The notes: generated from the sequence alone by a model not told the origin. DNA of 64,000 bases from Clarkia xantiana subsp. parviflora (GCA_036873135.1 JAPTYO010000007.1:11080763-11144762); one strand, 5' to 3'. Positions 24,102 to 36,267 are shown, counted from the first letter of the stretch. A program made the numbers and translations.

Positions 24102-25611
24102 ACACACTGTGTAAAGTTATCAGTCAACACCAGGTCAACAACTACGGTATCAATTAGAAGGGTTGGTTATTTATGTTAGGTTAAGATCTGCACACGAGTT
24201 CGCACGTCATTGTGAAATTATTAGTTGAAGAAGATAAACGTATACTTAGGTAACCTTTTAATTACCAAAAAAGACTATAAATATGTGTATTCCATCTACA
24301 ATTGGTATTTTATTCTCTAGTTGTGTATTAAGAAATTCATAGTAATGCATCGGGTTCCTTTTGGCGTCATTGACGGAGCGATTCACACATGACAAAGTAT
24401 ATTATACTTAATTATTGGGAAAAGTTAAAACATGTCCACATTATTATTATTATTGGTTTCGGATTGGATTTGTCAAGTTGTTACTTGTTAGTCCACGCCA
24501 CATTATTGGTGTTGTTAACTGGTTATACTATTATTTTTTAATTTAAAATATCCAAATCCGGCTTTATTTGAGATAAACAAATCCCAGTGCAATGGCAAAA
24601 AAAACAATAACCTCAATGCCTTGTTAAGCAATGTACAAAACAATGATTTTAATAAATTTATTGCACTAAAATAATAGGGACCCCTTATAAATACTAAAGT
24701 ATCAGTAAAACTTCTAATATTTCATCTTCCCTTCAAAAGTATATGCAATATTATTTGCAAAAAAAGAAATTCCCTACACAAATCAAGGGAGTGGATTGAG
24801 TTTTGATAGTGATATTCCAAAGAAATATTCAAAAATGTATATATATCTTAATTTTTTTTGACAATCAGAGTTATAATATAACAGACTGAAACATTAAGAA
24901 GATGATCATCCTCAAATATATATATAAGATTCAGCTGTGAATCAGCTAACGTTTAATAGTCAACAAAATAAGAGTGATATCTTTTATATATATATAATAT
25001 ATATATGTACGTACATATGTCAGTCATGAATCGTTTACCAAACAAAATTGTAATTCCAACTACCAACCATGTCAAGCCAAATATAGTGGAAGATGAGAAC
25101 TGGTCTTCTAAAACGGAGCTTTAACCAGTTGTAATGAGAATAGAAATGGAAAACAATTTTTATGTAATGTATAAGTTAAATTTATACCAAATATTATATA
25201 TATAAGGACGGCCTACAAATTCAATACCATGAGCGCAAAAAAATAAAAATCCATAGTTGTTGTGGAAGTTAGCAGTTAGCACTCAGTGTGCGAGTCTCTC
25301 TCACCATTAATAGGTGATTAAAATTGTTTTTTTGTTTTCTGGCGAGAAATAGGTGATTAATAATTTAATACCATTAAATAAGTCAAGGGTTTGAATCTAC
25401 GTCGGTCCAATTGTCGTAGGTATCATCATTCAGTACCTGCGCAATAATTGTATTTTCATATTCAAATATGCTTTGTAAATGACAAGCCACGTGTATTGGA
25501 TTTATCCGGAAAAAATGTTGTATATTTTTAGCGTGTTGTTCCGAGTCTTTCTTTTGGGGTGCAACTTGCAAGTGTTGTTCCAAGTCAATAACAAATATGA
25601 GTTAATCTAAA
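24102..25611. other. Intergenic DNA downstream of the MFS gene
   Basis: The first 200 bases or so are presumably the MFS 3' UTR. The rest is AT-rich, with short TA microsatellites near 24985-25010 and no coding region. Confidence 0.45.
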
Positions 25612-25853
25612 GGACCGTTTTATCATGTTCTTGAAGCACCATGCTTTTGCTACTAATTTTTTTTTATTTTCTATTGCCCTAAAGGTGAACCCTATAGGGA
25701 AATTGATATTATTAATAGTATGATACACATCTTAGGTGTAGTTAAAAAAATTCATACTTTTTCATATTTTTAAAGTTTTATTTATGTTACAATTAAGTCC
25801 ACCATAGTATTAAAAAAACGTACGGTGCTCCAAGAGCATGGTAGAAAAATCCC
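25612..25853. mobile_element. MITE, family X copy 1
   Basis: Very similar to 35819-36063 along its whole length and in the same orientation. Terminal inverted repeats are present: GGACC..TTTTATCATG..CTTGAAGCACCATGC on the left, and the complement of the right end GGGATTTTTCTACCATGC..CTTGGAGCACC. The core includes AGGTGAACCCTATAGG and GTATGATACACATCTTAGGT. No clear TSD, no coding capacity. Confidence 0.78.
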
Positions 25854-26905
25854 AAATATTAAATTCTGATTTTATTAGTCGAGAATAAGAATATTCTTAA
25901 TCTAAAGATCAACATCAACTAATAAAACTAATAGATTTGACCCTATGAAGCAGCGATGAGGTGGCGTGTAACATAAACTGCTTTGATCCATCGCAATAGT
26001 GGTGGAATAAAAACTTGCAAGTTTTTTTTTTTCTTAAATAAAAACTTATACTAAAAATATTAATTTAATTGAAAAAATATTAATTTAAAATTACGTGAAT
26101 TTTTATTTAAATTAATATATTAAAAGTATATGAATTTGATTTTGGATTAATCTAGATAAAATTTAAAGAGGTATAATTTATATTTAATTAAATTAGATAA
26201 CTAAATATGAAATTTAAAAGTATATATATATATATATATATTATAAAGGTTTCAAGTTATAGTATAATTTTAGTAGATATAATATAATTATGGTAGGTGT
26301 TACAGAATTATAATAAGCAATGAAACAGAGTGCAAACCAATGACGTGTCAAAATAGATATATAAAATTAATTAGCATTAATCATTTTCTCTCTCTGTGTT
26401 GATAAGTAATAAGATTTTTTTAACTGTATTATTTTTAACTTCTTAGTTTTAGAGAATATTTTGCGTAATTTTTAATATTTTTAGCATAAAAAATTAAACT
26501 AAATTTATTCATAGTGACATTTCTGAGTACATTTAATCAACCTATGATGAAATTTAATATTTCTACTGATATATATATATATATCATCAATAAAAAAATA
26601 TAATATTGTACAATTATGTCATGTATATTTATTAATTAAAATTAAATATTATGTTAAATATATTTTTCGTAATCTATTCTACAATATTCATGCGCACATA
26701 TGTGAATTTTTTATGTATGAGATTTTTTTGATTCAATAAACGATCATCATCGGTGTTGGAACCTCCACTCCATAAAAGTAAGGAAAGTCGACAATAAAAA
26801 AACCATATCCGAAACAGAAAAATAAGAAAAGATTTATAAGGGATAATAAAAGGAGTCATCCAAAGCAACAAATGCGTTATTCTAAAAAGATAACTTCATA
26901 CCAGC
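25854..26905. other. Intergenic DNA
   Basis: Very AT-rich with (TA)n runs at about 26221-26240 and 26570-26584. No gene recognised. Confidence 0.45.
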
Positions 26906-26975
26906 AAAGTCGTCATCCAATAAACCATGTAACAATGGTGTTTGGTGATTCAGCGCCTCATCCCTTAACCAGAGG

Positions 26976-28474
26976 CAGTGGCGGACACACGTGAAACAAA
27001 TGGAAACAAATTGTCCCCATAATTTTCAGATTTTTTTAATATATTATACATATATATCTGAAATTGCTCAATAACCCTGAAATAGTCACTTGTAATTATT
27101 GTGAATACTTTTATATGAAGGACTAAATACTAAATAGATTTTATTATTATTAAAGTTAAAAATAACAGTAACAATTCGCAAATAGAAAATGAAGACAGCA
27201 GTTGGATTCAATCAAAAAAAAAAAAAAAAACGGGAGAAGAAGAAGGAAAGGCGCTGAAACCTAAGTTGTCTGGACTCTGCCCGCCGGCCGCCGACCGCCG
27301 GCCACTGCCCGCTGCCGCTACTTCCGCCGACCGCTGGCCACCGCCTGCCTCCCGTGCATGGCAATCTTCTGCCTTCCCTTGCATCGGTAGGTGATACTGA
27401 TGGCCGAATCAGATGGGAACTCTCTCTCTCTCACTCTCTCTTGTAATATGCAAGACACAAAGTTTCCTAATTCATGTAATTCTGTTGGATTTTGGTTTTT
27501 TTGTTTTTTTTTCTAATCTTAGATGTTGGCTGGGTTGTTTAATTGTTGTGTGGCTCTGTTCAAACTTCAATTCTGTGTTTCTGTGTGATTTTTTTAATAA
27601 TTATATATTGTTTATGTTCTTGTGGGTTGTGGTTGTGTGTGTAGTGTGTCCCTTTCCTAGTTGCAATTAATTGCTTTCTTCCAAGAGACAAGAGTGAAGC
27701 TTTAAAGACAGGTGTTGGTATTGTTCATTTGCTCTGCCATCTGTATTACATGTTGACTTGATAATAGATGGTAAGTGTTTTATCTTTATGTATTTAATAT
27801 CATATGAGTTAGGGGAACTCTCGATGAAGCTTGTTGAGACGGGAAAGCATATTGCATTTGAGCAGGTTTATATGCTTTTGAAGCTAACTTTGACTCTTCC
27901 AGTAGCAACAGCAAGTGTGGAGAGATCGTTTTCAGCCATGAATTACATCAAGAGTAGACTGCGAAATAGTATGGGTAACGATCTTTTGAACGATTGTTTG
28001 GTCACTTTCATAGAATCTGATATATCTTCAGAGGTTACCAATGATGCTATACTGAATCGTTTTCAAGCGATGAAGCCTTGTAGAAAACAATTATAGATAG
28101 TAGTATTAGTTTTCGTTTATTATAAAACTGTGTAATGCATTACAACTTATGTAATATGTAGTATGACTCTTTTAAATATTGTTGTGTTTCTATTAATTAT
28201 GTAACTAGTGCACGTGTTCGCTTAGCGCACGATGTGGTTTCTTTTGCAGCTACGGCTGATGTAAACGGATGCTTGTTTGCCCATGATCTCCCTCATTTCA
28301 TGAGTTGGTCGTAGGCAACCATTTTGTTATTGCGTTAGCGTGCTTATAATATTCGGCGTGAAAAAAAAACTTTATATATTTTATGTTCATTATTTTTTTG
28401 CGAGAAAATTTTTTTTATACATTTTTTATTTTTCAAAATTGTCCCCATTTATCAGTTTCCTGCGTCCGCCACTG
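26976..28474 (+). mobile_element. hAT element (deleted derivative) with 8-bp TSD ACCAGAGG
   Basis: The 1499-bp element starts CAGTGGCGGACACA and ends with the complement of CAGTGGCGGACGCA. A further shared subterminal phrase TTGTCCCCAT lies at both ends. ACCAGAGG is duplicated at 26968-26975 and 28475-28482, within the tRNA-like part of the SINE. Only a C-terminal transposase piece remains, so it is an internally deleted, non-autonomous copy. The left part has a GC-rich CCG-rich tract near 27280-27360. Confidence 0.93.
27758..28096 (+). pseudogene. hAT transposase C-terminal dimerisation fragment
   Basis: The frame encodes about 112 residues, of which roughly the last 95 resemble the hATC dimerisation region, including LPVATASVERSFSAM and YIKSRLRNSMGNDLL. 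This matches hAT transposases related to the TTF/DUF4371 (ZMYM1-like) group. The DNA-binding zinc finger and the catalytic core are missing. The first Met (27758) is probably not a biological start; the homologous part begins near 27800, perhaps at an exon edge. Within the hAT element at 26976-28474. Confidence 0.85.
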
Positions 28475-28631
28475 ACCAGAGGTCAGGGGTTCAATCCCCG
28501 CTGATGACCATGGGAATGGAAAATTGTTCATGGCCAGCACTTTACCCATAACGGGCTGACCCAGTGCGAGTGGGGATTCCCCCTAGGACCACCCCGCGGG
28601 AAACCAAAAAAAAAAAAGTCTTAATCCAATA

Positions 28632-29961
28632 GGAAGTGTGACTTCTCATGAAAGCCTAAGATATTTTTAATTTAGTTCAATTTAATCCCTCTAATACATT
28701 CCTAATATTTAATTTGTTCAATTTAGTTCTAAAATTTCAATATCGAATCATTGACCCAAATTGACCCAAAATTAAAGGTTTAGGGTCACTCACGTGCACG
28801 GCACGTAACTTTTAACAGTGAAATTTGATGAAACACTAACGGTAAATGATGTATGAAAATGGTACAAAATGAAAACGTTTGGTTCCAAATTGGTTAAAAA
28901 AAACATCTGGTATGAACAATGGATTTCGTGCAAACATGTGGTATGAAGTGGACCATTAACCATTTTTTGAACAAATCAAAAGTTAGGAATGTATTAGATG
29001 GACTAAATTGAACAAAATTAAAATTTTAGAGCCACTCATGTGTACGGCACGTGACTTTTAACGGTGAAATTTGACAAACACTAACGTTCGTGAAAATATA
29101 TAGTATGATATGGACCCTATGTGAAAGTCCAAAATCACCACAAAGTGACCTTGGTAGTGATTATTATGCACATAAAACTGCAGCAGTAGTCTGTTCAATC
29201 TGGCACGAGGAAGAAGATAAAGATGAGGTTGATGATGCCCCTTTTAAATATGAAGATACAAATACTAGGTAAGTTGGCGTGGAGTTATATTTATAAGAAG
29301 GGATCTATTGAACTGGATAAGTTGCGATTACTGAAGCTGGATAAGATTGGGTAAAAATTCAATTTAGATACCGACTGCATCTGGGAATATGACGGTATTT
29401 CTGTTGAGAGGATGATACTGCTGCAACTGGATTTGATAACACTGCACTACACGCGTCTCGCCACTCGTATAATATTTGTCAAGAGAGGAGACTGCTTTAA
29501 TTGGGAAGCTAAATATCCTGCTCAATTGCTTTGCTCATCACAAAAGCTAGGTCTGACACAGTTTGCCAGATAAACAGGCAAACGCTGTGGCATATTCCAC
29601 AGCCAGACGCTGCAGTACATCCATGCTCATCATCTCATATATTTAGTTGACACTTGATAGGAATGCAGATATATAGATGGAAGAGTGACTGAAGAAGAAG
29701 ACAAAAACATAAATGAACACAAGGCAATGCAATTGTTAAAGTTCAACCATAATCCTCAATCCAACCATATTTTTCACAATGGAAGGGTAATTGTACAAGC
29801 AACATACTGATTTCTGCTTCACACACATCAATTCACAAGATTAAAAGCTCAGTACCAATCACAGAAACAGTGCAATTTCAGAGTCACAATGTTCATAGAG
29901 TCGCATAAATCAGGCAAGAATGAATATGATTTCAGTGAACAAATATATAATGCTTAACTCA
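28632..29961. other. Intergenic DNA with a dispersed repeat
   Basis: 28660-29090 contains a repeat with partly inverted, partly direct structure. CCTCTAATACATTCCTAA is answered by TTAGGAATGTATTAGATGG. The phrase CACTCA.GTG.ACGGCACGT.ACTTTTAAC.GTGAAATTTGA occurs twice (about 28786 and 29032). 29090-29961 has no gene I can support; the last part may be 3' UTR of the minus-strand gene that follows. Confidence 0.5.
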
Positions 29962-30606
29962 TCACTTCTTGCCTACTTTACCCTTCTTCGCCTTCTTAGT
30001 TTTCTCATCAATATCCTCCTCCTCGTCTTCATCACTGCTGCTTTCAATGTCGCTAATGATCTCATCGTCTTTAGTATCAAGTTCATCGTCAGACAGTGGA
30101 GAGGGGTCCAGACGAGCAGCATCCTTGGCCCACTGGATTATCTTCTCGACTTCATCTTCTTCATTTACGTCTGAATCGCTCGTCACCAAATTATCAGTAC
30201 CATGAGATGGTCCAGACGACGGGACTGACGGTGACGGATTTATGGATCCCCTTAGCCTGGCGAACCTAGCAGAGAGATCATCGCCCAGAAGGCCCTTCAA
30301 TTCATCGTCGATAGGAGGAGCATTAGGAACAGGATCTGATTGCAAGGTTTGATTTTGAGACGAGGGTTTCGGAGTAGGCTGCGACGGTGCCGTAGGACGA
30401 GATTTTAGGGCTTGGAAGCGGCGGCTGAGTTCGGAATCCAAGTTATCAGGGTTGGAGAAACCGCCGCCGCCACTGCCACGGGCAATGTGAGAGTTGACGG
30501 AAAGATTCAACATCAAGTCGTCCTGTGCTGCCTGTAAAAGAAGCTCCACTTCATCGATCTCTCTCATCGCTGCGGACTTCGTTTTTCCTTTACCGGTGCT
30601 GCTCAT
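29962..30606 (-). CDS. Acidic, low-complexity conserved plant protein of unknown function
   Basis: Single-exon frame of 214 residues. The start is the ATG at 30606-30604 (MSSTGKGKTKSAAMREIDEV). The frame runs 13 codons further upstream only to a TTG, so no earlier ATG exists. Visible features are a basic start and a helical N-terminal segment (REIDEVELLLQAAQDDLMLN). Two short repeated motifs of the form L-S-x-R-F-x-x-L follow (LSRRFQALK and LSARFARLRG), separated by Pro/Ser/Gln-rich linker. Then come a helix EDEVEKIIQWAKDAARLDP, an Asp/Glu/Ser-rich acidic tail and a Lys-rich end. The RFxxL motifs recall MIT-interacting helices of the animal ANCHR/ZFYVE19 abscission-checkpoint proteins, but this is only a resemblance. 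It probably shares a promoter region with POP4. Confidence 0.8.
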   Translation of the reverse strand: MSSTGKGKTKSAAMREIDEVELLLQAAQDDLMLNLSVNSHIARGSGGGGFSNPDNLDSELSRRFQALKSRPTAPSQPTPKPSSQNQTLQSDPVPNAPPIDDELKGLLGDDLSARFARLRGSINPSPSVPSSGPSHGTDNLVTSDSDVNEEDEVEKIIQWAKDAARLDPSPLSDDELDTKDDEIISDIESSSDEDEEEDIDEKTKKAKKGKVGKK

Positions 30607-30785
30607 CTTGTTCTCCTCTACCGAACGAATTTTGCCTTTCGTCAATCCGTAAACGGAGAAACCAAAGCTTTCCCTTTTTCTGCCAAATTGCCAATGACAA
30701 GAAACGGGCCGGTTTCGTGTCCTGAATTTCGACCCGAACTCGGCCCGCTGACCCGTAACAAAAAAAAAACCTAATGCCTATGCAC
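30607..30785. promoter_or_regulatory. Putative bidirectional promoter between the acidic-protein gene and POP4
   Basis: The start codon of the minus-strand gene (30606) and the probable first non-coding exon of POP4 (from about 30785) are under 200 bp apart. Both leaders must therefore start in this interval. It has no clear TATA box, as is common for housekeeping genes. The transcription starts are inferred, not seen. Confidence 0.4.
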
Positions 30786-32271
30786 AGCGGCAGGGACAGT
30801 CGGCCTCTCCAGTCTCCTAGGGTCCTCCACTTCCGAGTCTTCCGACTAAACCTAAGCTCCGGCCCTCCGTCCGCCTCCAGTTCACAGGTTAGCTTTGATT
30901 CTGACCAACTAATACGATAAATAGGAAGAATAAGAAGATGATGATGCTTCGTTGGAGTATCCTCTTTACAGCAGCTTGTCTGGGTTATCAGTTTAACTTT
31001 ATTGGAAATTTTGAATGTTAAGTTCTTTTAAGTCTGATTTTGTGTTATTGAATGAATAAAATCTCTGGTGGAATTTAGAGTAATACCTCTGACTGATTAG
31101 TGATCACCATGCATGTAATTGCTGATTCTGCTCCATTCCCTATCCTTTATAAGTCATCAGTATTTCCACTATCACCAATATATCCAAGATGCTGCAAATT
31201 TTTCAAAACTTAGAGGCGAAAAATGTCAGATTGGGGCAATTTCGCATTTCAGCTCCTCTTATATTTATTCTCAGAACATAAATTTTTCACGTTTGGAGAG
31301 CTATAGGAAAAAATACTGTGCAAAAAATAGTATGACTAAGAATCACAGTTGTCTCTACTGTGAGTTCGGTAACCACATTTCTTTAAAGTTGCTGAGAACG
31401 GAGTGGCTTAGTGAAGTTTAAATCATTGATGGAGATGGGGAAAATGTGGGGTGACCGGAACCAAGAATGTCCGCGATTCGCAGTTGGCAGTTGTGCAGTT
31501 TAAATCAAACTTTACTATGGAGATAGGGAAAATGTAGGGTGTCTGAACCGCGGTATTAAGCCGTCTTGTAACTAATCACGTCTGCGATTCACAGTTGTCT
31601 CAACTTGAGTTCGGTAATCACATATGTTCATATTCCAATTTAGATTGAAACCGGATAGAAAAGACCAACACCATAGCAATTATTCTTATTGGTCTCGGTC
31701 TTAAGACTGAAACAGGATTACCAAAAGTTCCGGTCCTGGTCTCAAGAATCAGGATCAGACTGGTCTGACCTGGACCGGGTTTTCATCAGCCCTATTTCTG
31801 AGTGCTCAAGCTATGTTAACTTGAACTTATGCAATGTTTAAATATGAACTTGAGCTCGACTAGTTAAAATTAGATCTTTAGTTTAAAATTGAATTTAGGC
31901 TTGACTTGGGAAAATTAGCTCGCTTGGCTTAGTTCATAAACTACTACACTTCAGTGATTTTGATCTTTCGTGGCACAAGATCATCCTTGCATTTATTGAT
32001 ATATAGTCATCACAAGCAGTTCATTCAATTGTATGTAAAGTGTCATTGGCGTGGCCGATTTGAGTTAATCTCTCAGTTATGCTTAATCCAATTGACCTGA
32101 AATATTTAGAACAACTATTAAAAATGTGAGAAGGCTATGTACACATGAACACTTTTGTTAAAACTTTAGTACGATCTTGTTCTACTGTCTAGCCCTATGC
32201 TTCTGTCGATTGCTCTTTCGTGTCAGGCCATTAACCAGGTAATTTCTTAATATGCAGTAGCCACAATTGGA

Positions 32272-34601
32272 ATGGAGACAACTCCCCAAGATAATAGACA
32301 ACGAGCATTAGATGCATTAGAGCGACGGTTTGCTGTGGCAAAAGCTGAGGTCCTGCAGCAACAGAGGAAGAGTAAAAATGGATCGAATGACGAACCTGGA
32401 AGAGAATCTACGGGTAATTTGGAAAATCAGCCTGATTCTAAATTCCGAATCTCTTCTGCTATCCAACAAAAAGGTCAGATTTTACTGTTGCTTTGCTAAT
32501 ATTGTATTTGCTTCTTCCTTTTGGTCATAGATTGAACATGTATAGCCAAATAAGCTTCATTTCTTAGTCTATATTACTATTAGTCTATTACTATATTAGA
32601 AAGATCTTAAACCCAGAAAGACACCTAAAGTTTAAACTGAATGTTGCTCTTGACGTTTCCTGAATGTGATGATTGTGTGCGAGCACCTCAAAAACAATGT
32701 CATCCACCTCAAATGCTGCTTCTATTTCAATTCAGAAATTGCTATAAGTAAAGCTTATCATACAATTTTGGTGGGGCTTGTGTGCCGATTTTTGTTACTT
32801 TTGGTTGGAGAAGATGCAGTTGATAATGTGAAAGTTCACTGTTAATCTAACTGTGATGATTTCTCTTATTTTAATTTTTGCGACAGAGGAGAATGTGCAA
32901 ACATTCTCTAGGGAATCCATTCAAAAACAAGAGTTCTTGAAAGTGATTTGTTGCCTTACAATGCTCAGCACCTTTAGCTTTGAGACTACGTCATATATTA
33001 TACTGAATGTGTATTTGTTTAGAAGTTAGGATGATTATTTGAGTGTATATATTCGTACAGATGTAGAAGTAGTTGATCCAACCTATGCAGTTCTCTCTCA
33101 GTGCTTACATGAGAATCTCTTGCCACCAACTGTGGAGGTAATTCTTGTTTAACAGCACCATTTCATTCACTTTACCTTCACGTGTTCCTTTTTTCTCTTT
33201 AATCTTGAAGCTTCTTCTTCTCCTATAAATTTAAAGACCTAGGCTTAATGTATTCTTATTGGTTGGAACGCCTAGATGAAACACCAAGATAAGGACCGAA
33301 GGACGTGTGAAAGTTTCGCTCTAATCAGTATAAACTGTTCATGATTCACGTAATATCTCTTGTTTGTACTTCTCCACAGATCTCTAACAAGAAAGGAACC
33401 AGGATTGATAAGTTTATGCATGAACTTCTCCAAAAAGGTGACTCAGCCCAAAAGTACTTGCAGGGTTCTAGAAGCATGAAACCAGACAGTGTGATTCTTC
33501 TGGATAATTATGTGAAAGGACGTGGTGGGTTAGCAGGTTCACGCATTCGGGCCTTGCTAAACCACTCGAAGCGATCTAAAAAGCGCATGTCCATGAGGTG
33601 GCATAAGAATTCTGGATCACTGGATTTACCTCGAGATCTCCAAAGGTAATATTAGTGTCCTTCCTCCTTTAATCATCTTACCTTTAGGTAAAGAGAGAAA
33701 GCTGTTAATTGCTATGGACACTGAGAGTATCTAATACCCAGTTTATCCATTAGGTGACAATACCTGCACGGAAATTGAAAACCTTCTGTCACATCTCCTA
33801 TTTAATATTCTAAGTTTGAATTTCATGTGGCTTAAGGATTTAATATAGTGAAACTTCAAATTCTTCCATTTTTAGTTTTCCAGGTTCTGTTGCTCTCTCA
33901 ACAACTGTTACAGGACAGTAAATTTGGTTCTTGATGCAAGTCTTAATAAACTTAAACAATTAATGCTATTTATTCTTGATCCATATGCTTTCCATGTGGT
34001 TACAGATTTGAGAAGTTTATCCCTATGCATGAAATTTGGAAAGAATATATCACGAAACTAGTGAAAATCAGTGGGTAAGATTCTCTGGTCGTCATCATTT
34101 ATGGATCACGCAAATTCTTGACTTCAAAGAGTTTCTCTATGATTCTATAATAACACACCACCCACCATGCTCTAAACAGGAATCAGTTGGCTCAGTCTCT
34201 CCTGAATGCTGATCTTCATGGAGCAATCGTTCAAGGTGCACTTAATTAAATAAAGTATGATGACCTGGATGAGTTATTTAAGGGACATAGTGAAGCAACT
34301 GTTATTGGTTTTTTTTGTTAATTGCAGTTCTCGAACATAAAGTAACGTCCTATACTGGCGCAAATGGTATTATGATTCGGGAGACTGCAGAAACACTTGG
34401 AATAATCACAAGAGATGATAAATTCCGTGGTAAGCTCAGCTCCATTTTGTGGTTACGTTCATTTAGTTGTGTGACATAATTAGTGTCATGTGTCGATGTG
34501 CAGTTGTGCCAAAAAAGGGTTGTGTTTTCGTGCTGCAAGCAGATTCCTGGAAAGTAACGTTGCACGGGGACAAACTCATTGGAAGAGATTTAGGTTTGTG
34601 A
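32272..34601 (+). CDS. POP4: Ribonuclease P/MRP protein subunit p29 (POP4)
   Basis: Seven coding exons (32272-32473, 33061-33137, 33380-33645, 34006-34074, 34180-34235, 34328-34429, 34504-34601) join with matching phases to give 289 residues. The protein subunit binds the RNA of RNase P and RNase MRP in nuclear tRNA and rRNA processing. The N-terminus is helical and Gln/Lys-rich (RALDALERRFAVAKAEVLQQ). The middle part is basic (SKRSKKRMSMRW). The C-terminal third is the Rof/p29 Sm-like beta-barrel, including LHGAIVQVLEHKVTSYTG, IMIRETAETLGIITRDDKFR, VVPKKGCVFVLQ and WKVTLHGDKLIGRDL. Length fits plant p29 proteins. A first non-coding exon ending at CACAG/GT (about 30889) and spliced to TGCAG/TAGCC (about 32256) is likely. 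An open stretch at 32885-32935 could be an alternative exon but gives no clean phase. Confidence 0.92.
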
Positions 34602-35818
34602 GTTGTTTTTTGGGTTAACCTATTTCAACTATTTAAAAACTCATATTAGCACCAAATCTGCACTCAATTATGGTGTGGCTGTGTCCCTGTTGGCTATTAC
34701 TATTCCTTCTTACAAGTTCTACCTTGTTTCTTCTTCCGTAGCCGCTTTGTTTGTTAATTAATGCAGGTTGTATTTGGTTGATACAGTGTGTATGTAAATT
34801 AAATATATATTTTATTGTTAATCAATCAATTTGCTATAGTTGTGTAAGGTCAAAGCCTCTAGTTTTTAAATACTATTTGTAAATTAAAATATTGTAAAAA
34901 AAAGTTGTATTCATAATAAAAAATAGGGTTAAGAATCTAATTATAGTCACAAGTTTGCATTATGTTTATATTGTTGCTAATATGTGTTCTAGGTTTTATT
35001 TTTGTTACATTTTGATATTCCACTCATTTTTTCTATTCAATTTCCGGATTTGGATATGTGTTTTCTTCATTTCATGTATATTTATGTCAATTAAGTAAAA
35101 TTGAATCTCAGTTTTGTATAATTCTTCAATTTCAATGTATGCAAACACTAATTCATAAAAGTTAAATGGAAATAAAACACAATTTTATTGATTTTCTCTT
35201 CTTTAAATTCTTTTGCTGTTAGAATTTTTTGGAACCTAATCCTCAAATCCGTCAAATTTAACATAAACAAAACTGACAGAAAATTACCAAAAGTAACGAA
35301 AACGAAACATTAGACACTTATTAGAAAAAAATTTAAACATGCAGCATCAAAAGCAAAATTATGCAAATTTGAGATTGCGATTGGGTTCTTTAACCCTAGA
35401 AAGAATTTTAGTAAATTAAAGAAAATAAATATATTTTTATAAATTATTAATAATACCATGAATTTGTTTTGATGTGTTTTAAAGTTTAGACTTATCGATT
35501 TGACATGTAGTATAATAATTATGCATTTATAAGTACCAACTCTAAAATTGATTTTAAACATTAGAATTACTTGTTTACTTATATATGTTATTATCTAATT
35601 TAATTAATTCAGTAGAATTATATATTTCTTTAGATTTAGAGCTGACGAATGACGACTATGTAAAATGGATACCAAAGATAATTAAAATGTAGGTTATCAA
35701 ATTAAAATTACCAAAATATGTCAGCAACTTTTAACTCAAACTAGGAAAGCAAGTTCTAAATGTTACACGAATAACATTTAACAGGGTCTGGCCGACCCAG
35801 AACCATACTTAAATTAAA
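34602..35818. other. Intergenic DNA downstream of POP4
   Basis: POP4 3' UTR for roughly the first 200 bases, then AT-rich DNA with no gene recognised. Confidence 0.45.
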
Positions 35819-36063
35819 GGACATTTCTACAATGCTTTTGGAGCACCATGCTTTTGCCACTAATTTTTTTATTTTTCTATTGTCCTAAAGGTGAACCCCA
35901 TAGGAAAATTGATATTATTAATAGTATGATACACATCTTAGGTGTAGTTTAAAAAATTCATATTTTTTCATACTTTTAAAGTTTTACTTATGTTACAATT
36001 AAGTCCACCATAGTATTAAAAAAACAAAAAGCATGGTGCTCCCAAAGTATGATAGAAAAATCC
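35819..36063. mobile_element. MITE, family X copy 2
   Basis: Second copy of the element at 25612-25853. The ends GGACATTTCTAC..GCTTTTGGAGCACC and the complement of the right end GGATTTTTCTAT..ACTTTGGGAGCACC form inverted repeats. The core phrases AATTGATATTATTAATAGTA and TATGTTACAATTAAGTCCAC are the same as in copy 1. Confidence 0.78.
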
Positions 36064-36267
36064 TAAACTAAGGTTAAGCCCGCCCATGATGGGGTCTAAC
36101 CCAGAAATTCAATTTACTCTAATATGTCAGGGTTAATTTATATAAGGGAGATTACGTAGAAATAATAATATAATACAAAGTAAAAAACGAACTAGTTCTC
36201 CACGAGGACTTTTTTAGGCTCGAGCTAGCAACATGTTTAAGCTACAACAAAATTATTGATGTAGAGA

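Larger units (their letters stand above)
26923..28614 (+). mobile_element. tRNA-derived SINE split by a hAT element
   Basis: The SINE is 185 bp once the inserted hAT (plus one TSD copy) is removed: 26923-26975 plus 28483-28614. The tRNA-like head has an A-box-like TGGTGATTCAGCGCC and a perfect B box GGTTCAATCCC. The body shares GATGACCATGGGAATG, TTCATGGCCAGCACTTTAC and GGGCTGACCCAGTGCGAG with the copy at 62713-62876. It ends in an A-tract at 28606-28617. Near-identical 17-bp direct repeats flank it (26906-26922 and 28615-28631, two mismatches), giving a SINE target-site duplication. RNA polymerase III promoter function is inferred from the boxes only. Confidence 0.87.

Noticed and set aside
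27413..27670. 85-residue open frame upstream of the hAT transposase fragment
   Set aside because: Hydrophobic, low-complexity translation without any transposase motif; lies in non-coding hAT sequence.
26930..28510. Functional tRNA gene
   Set aside because: The A- and B-box-like motifs belong to a SINE head; the sequence does not fold as a complete tRNA and is split by a hAT element.
30607..30645. Upstream extension of the acidic-protein frame by 13 residues
   Set aside because: The extension begins with TTG, not ATG; the first ATG is at 30606-30604.
32884..32945. Extra POP4 exon
   Set aside because: An AG acceptor opens a compatible frame, but no GT donor gives a phase that joins the next exon; direct joining of 32473 to 33061 is clean.
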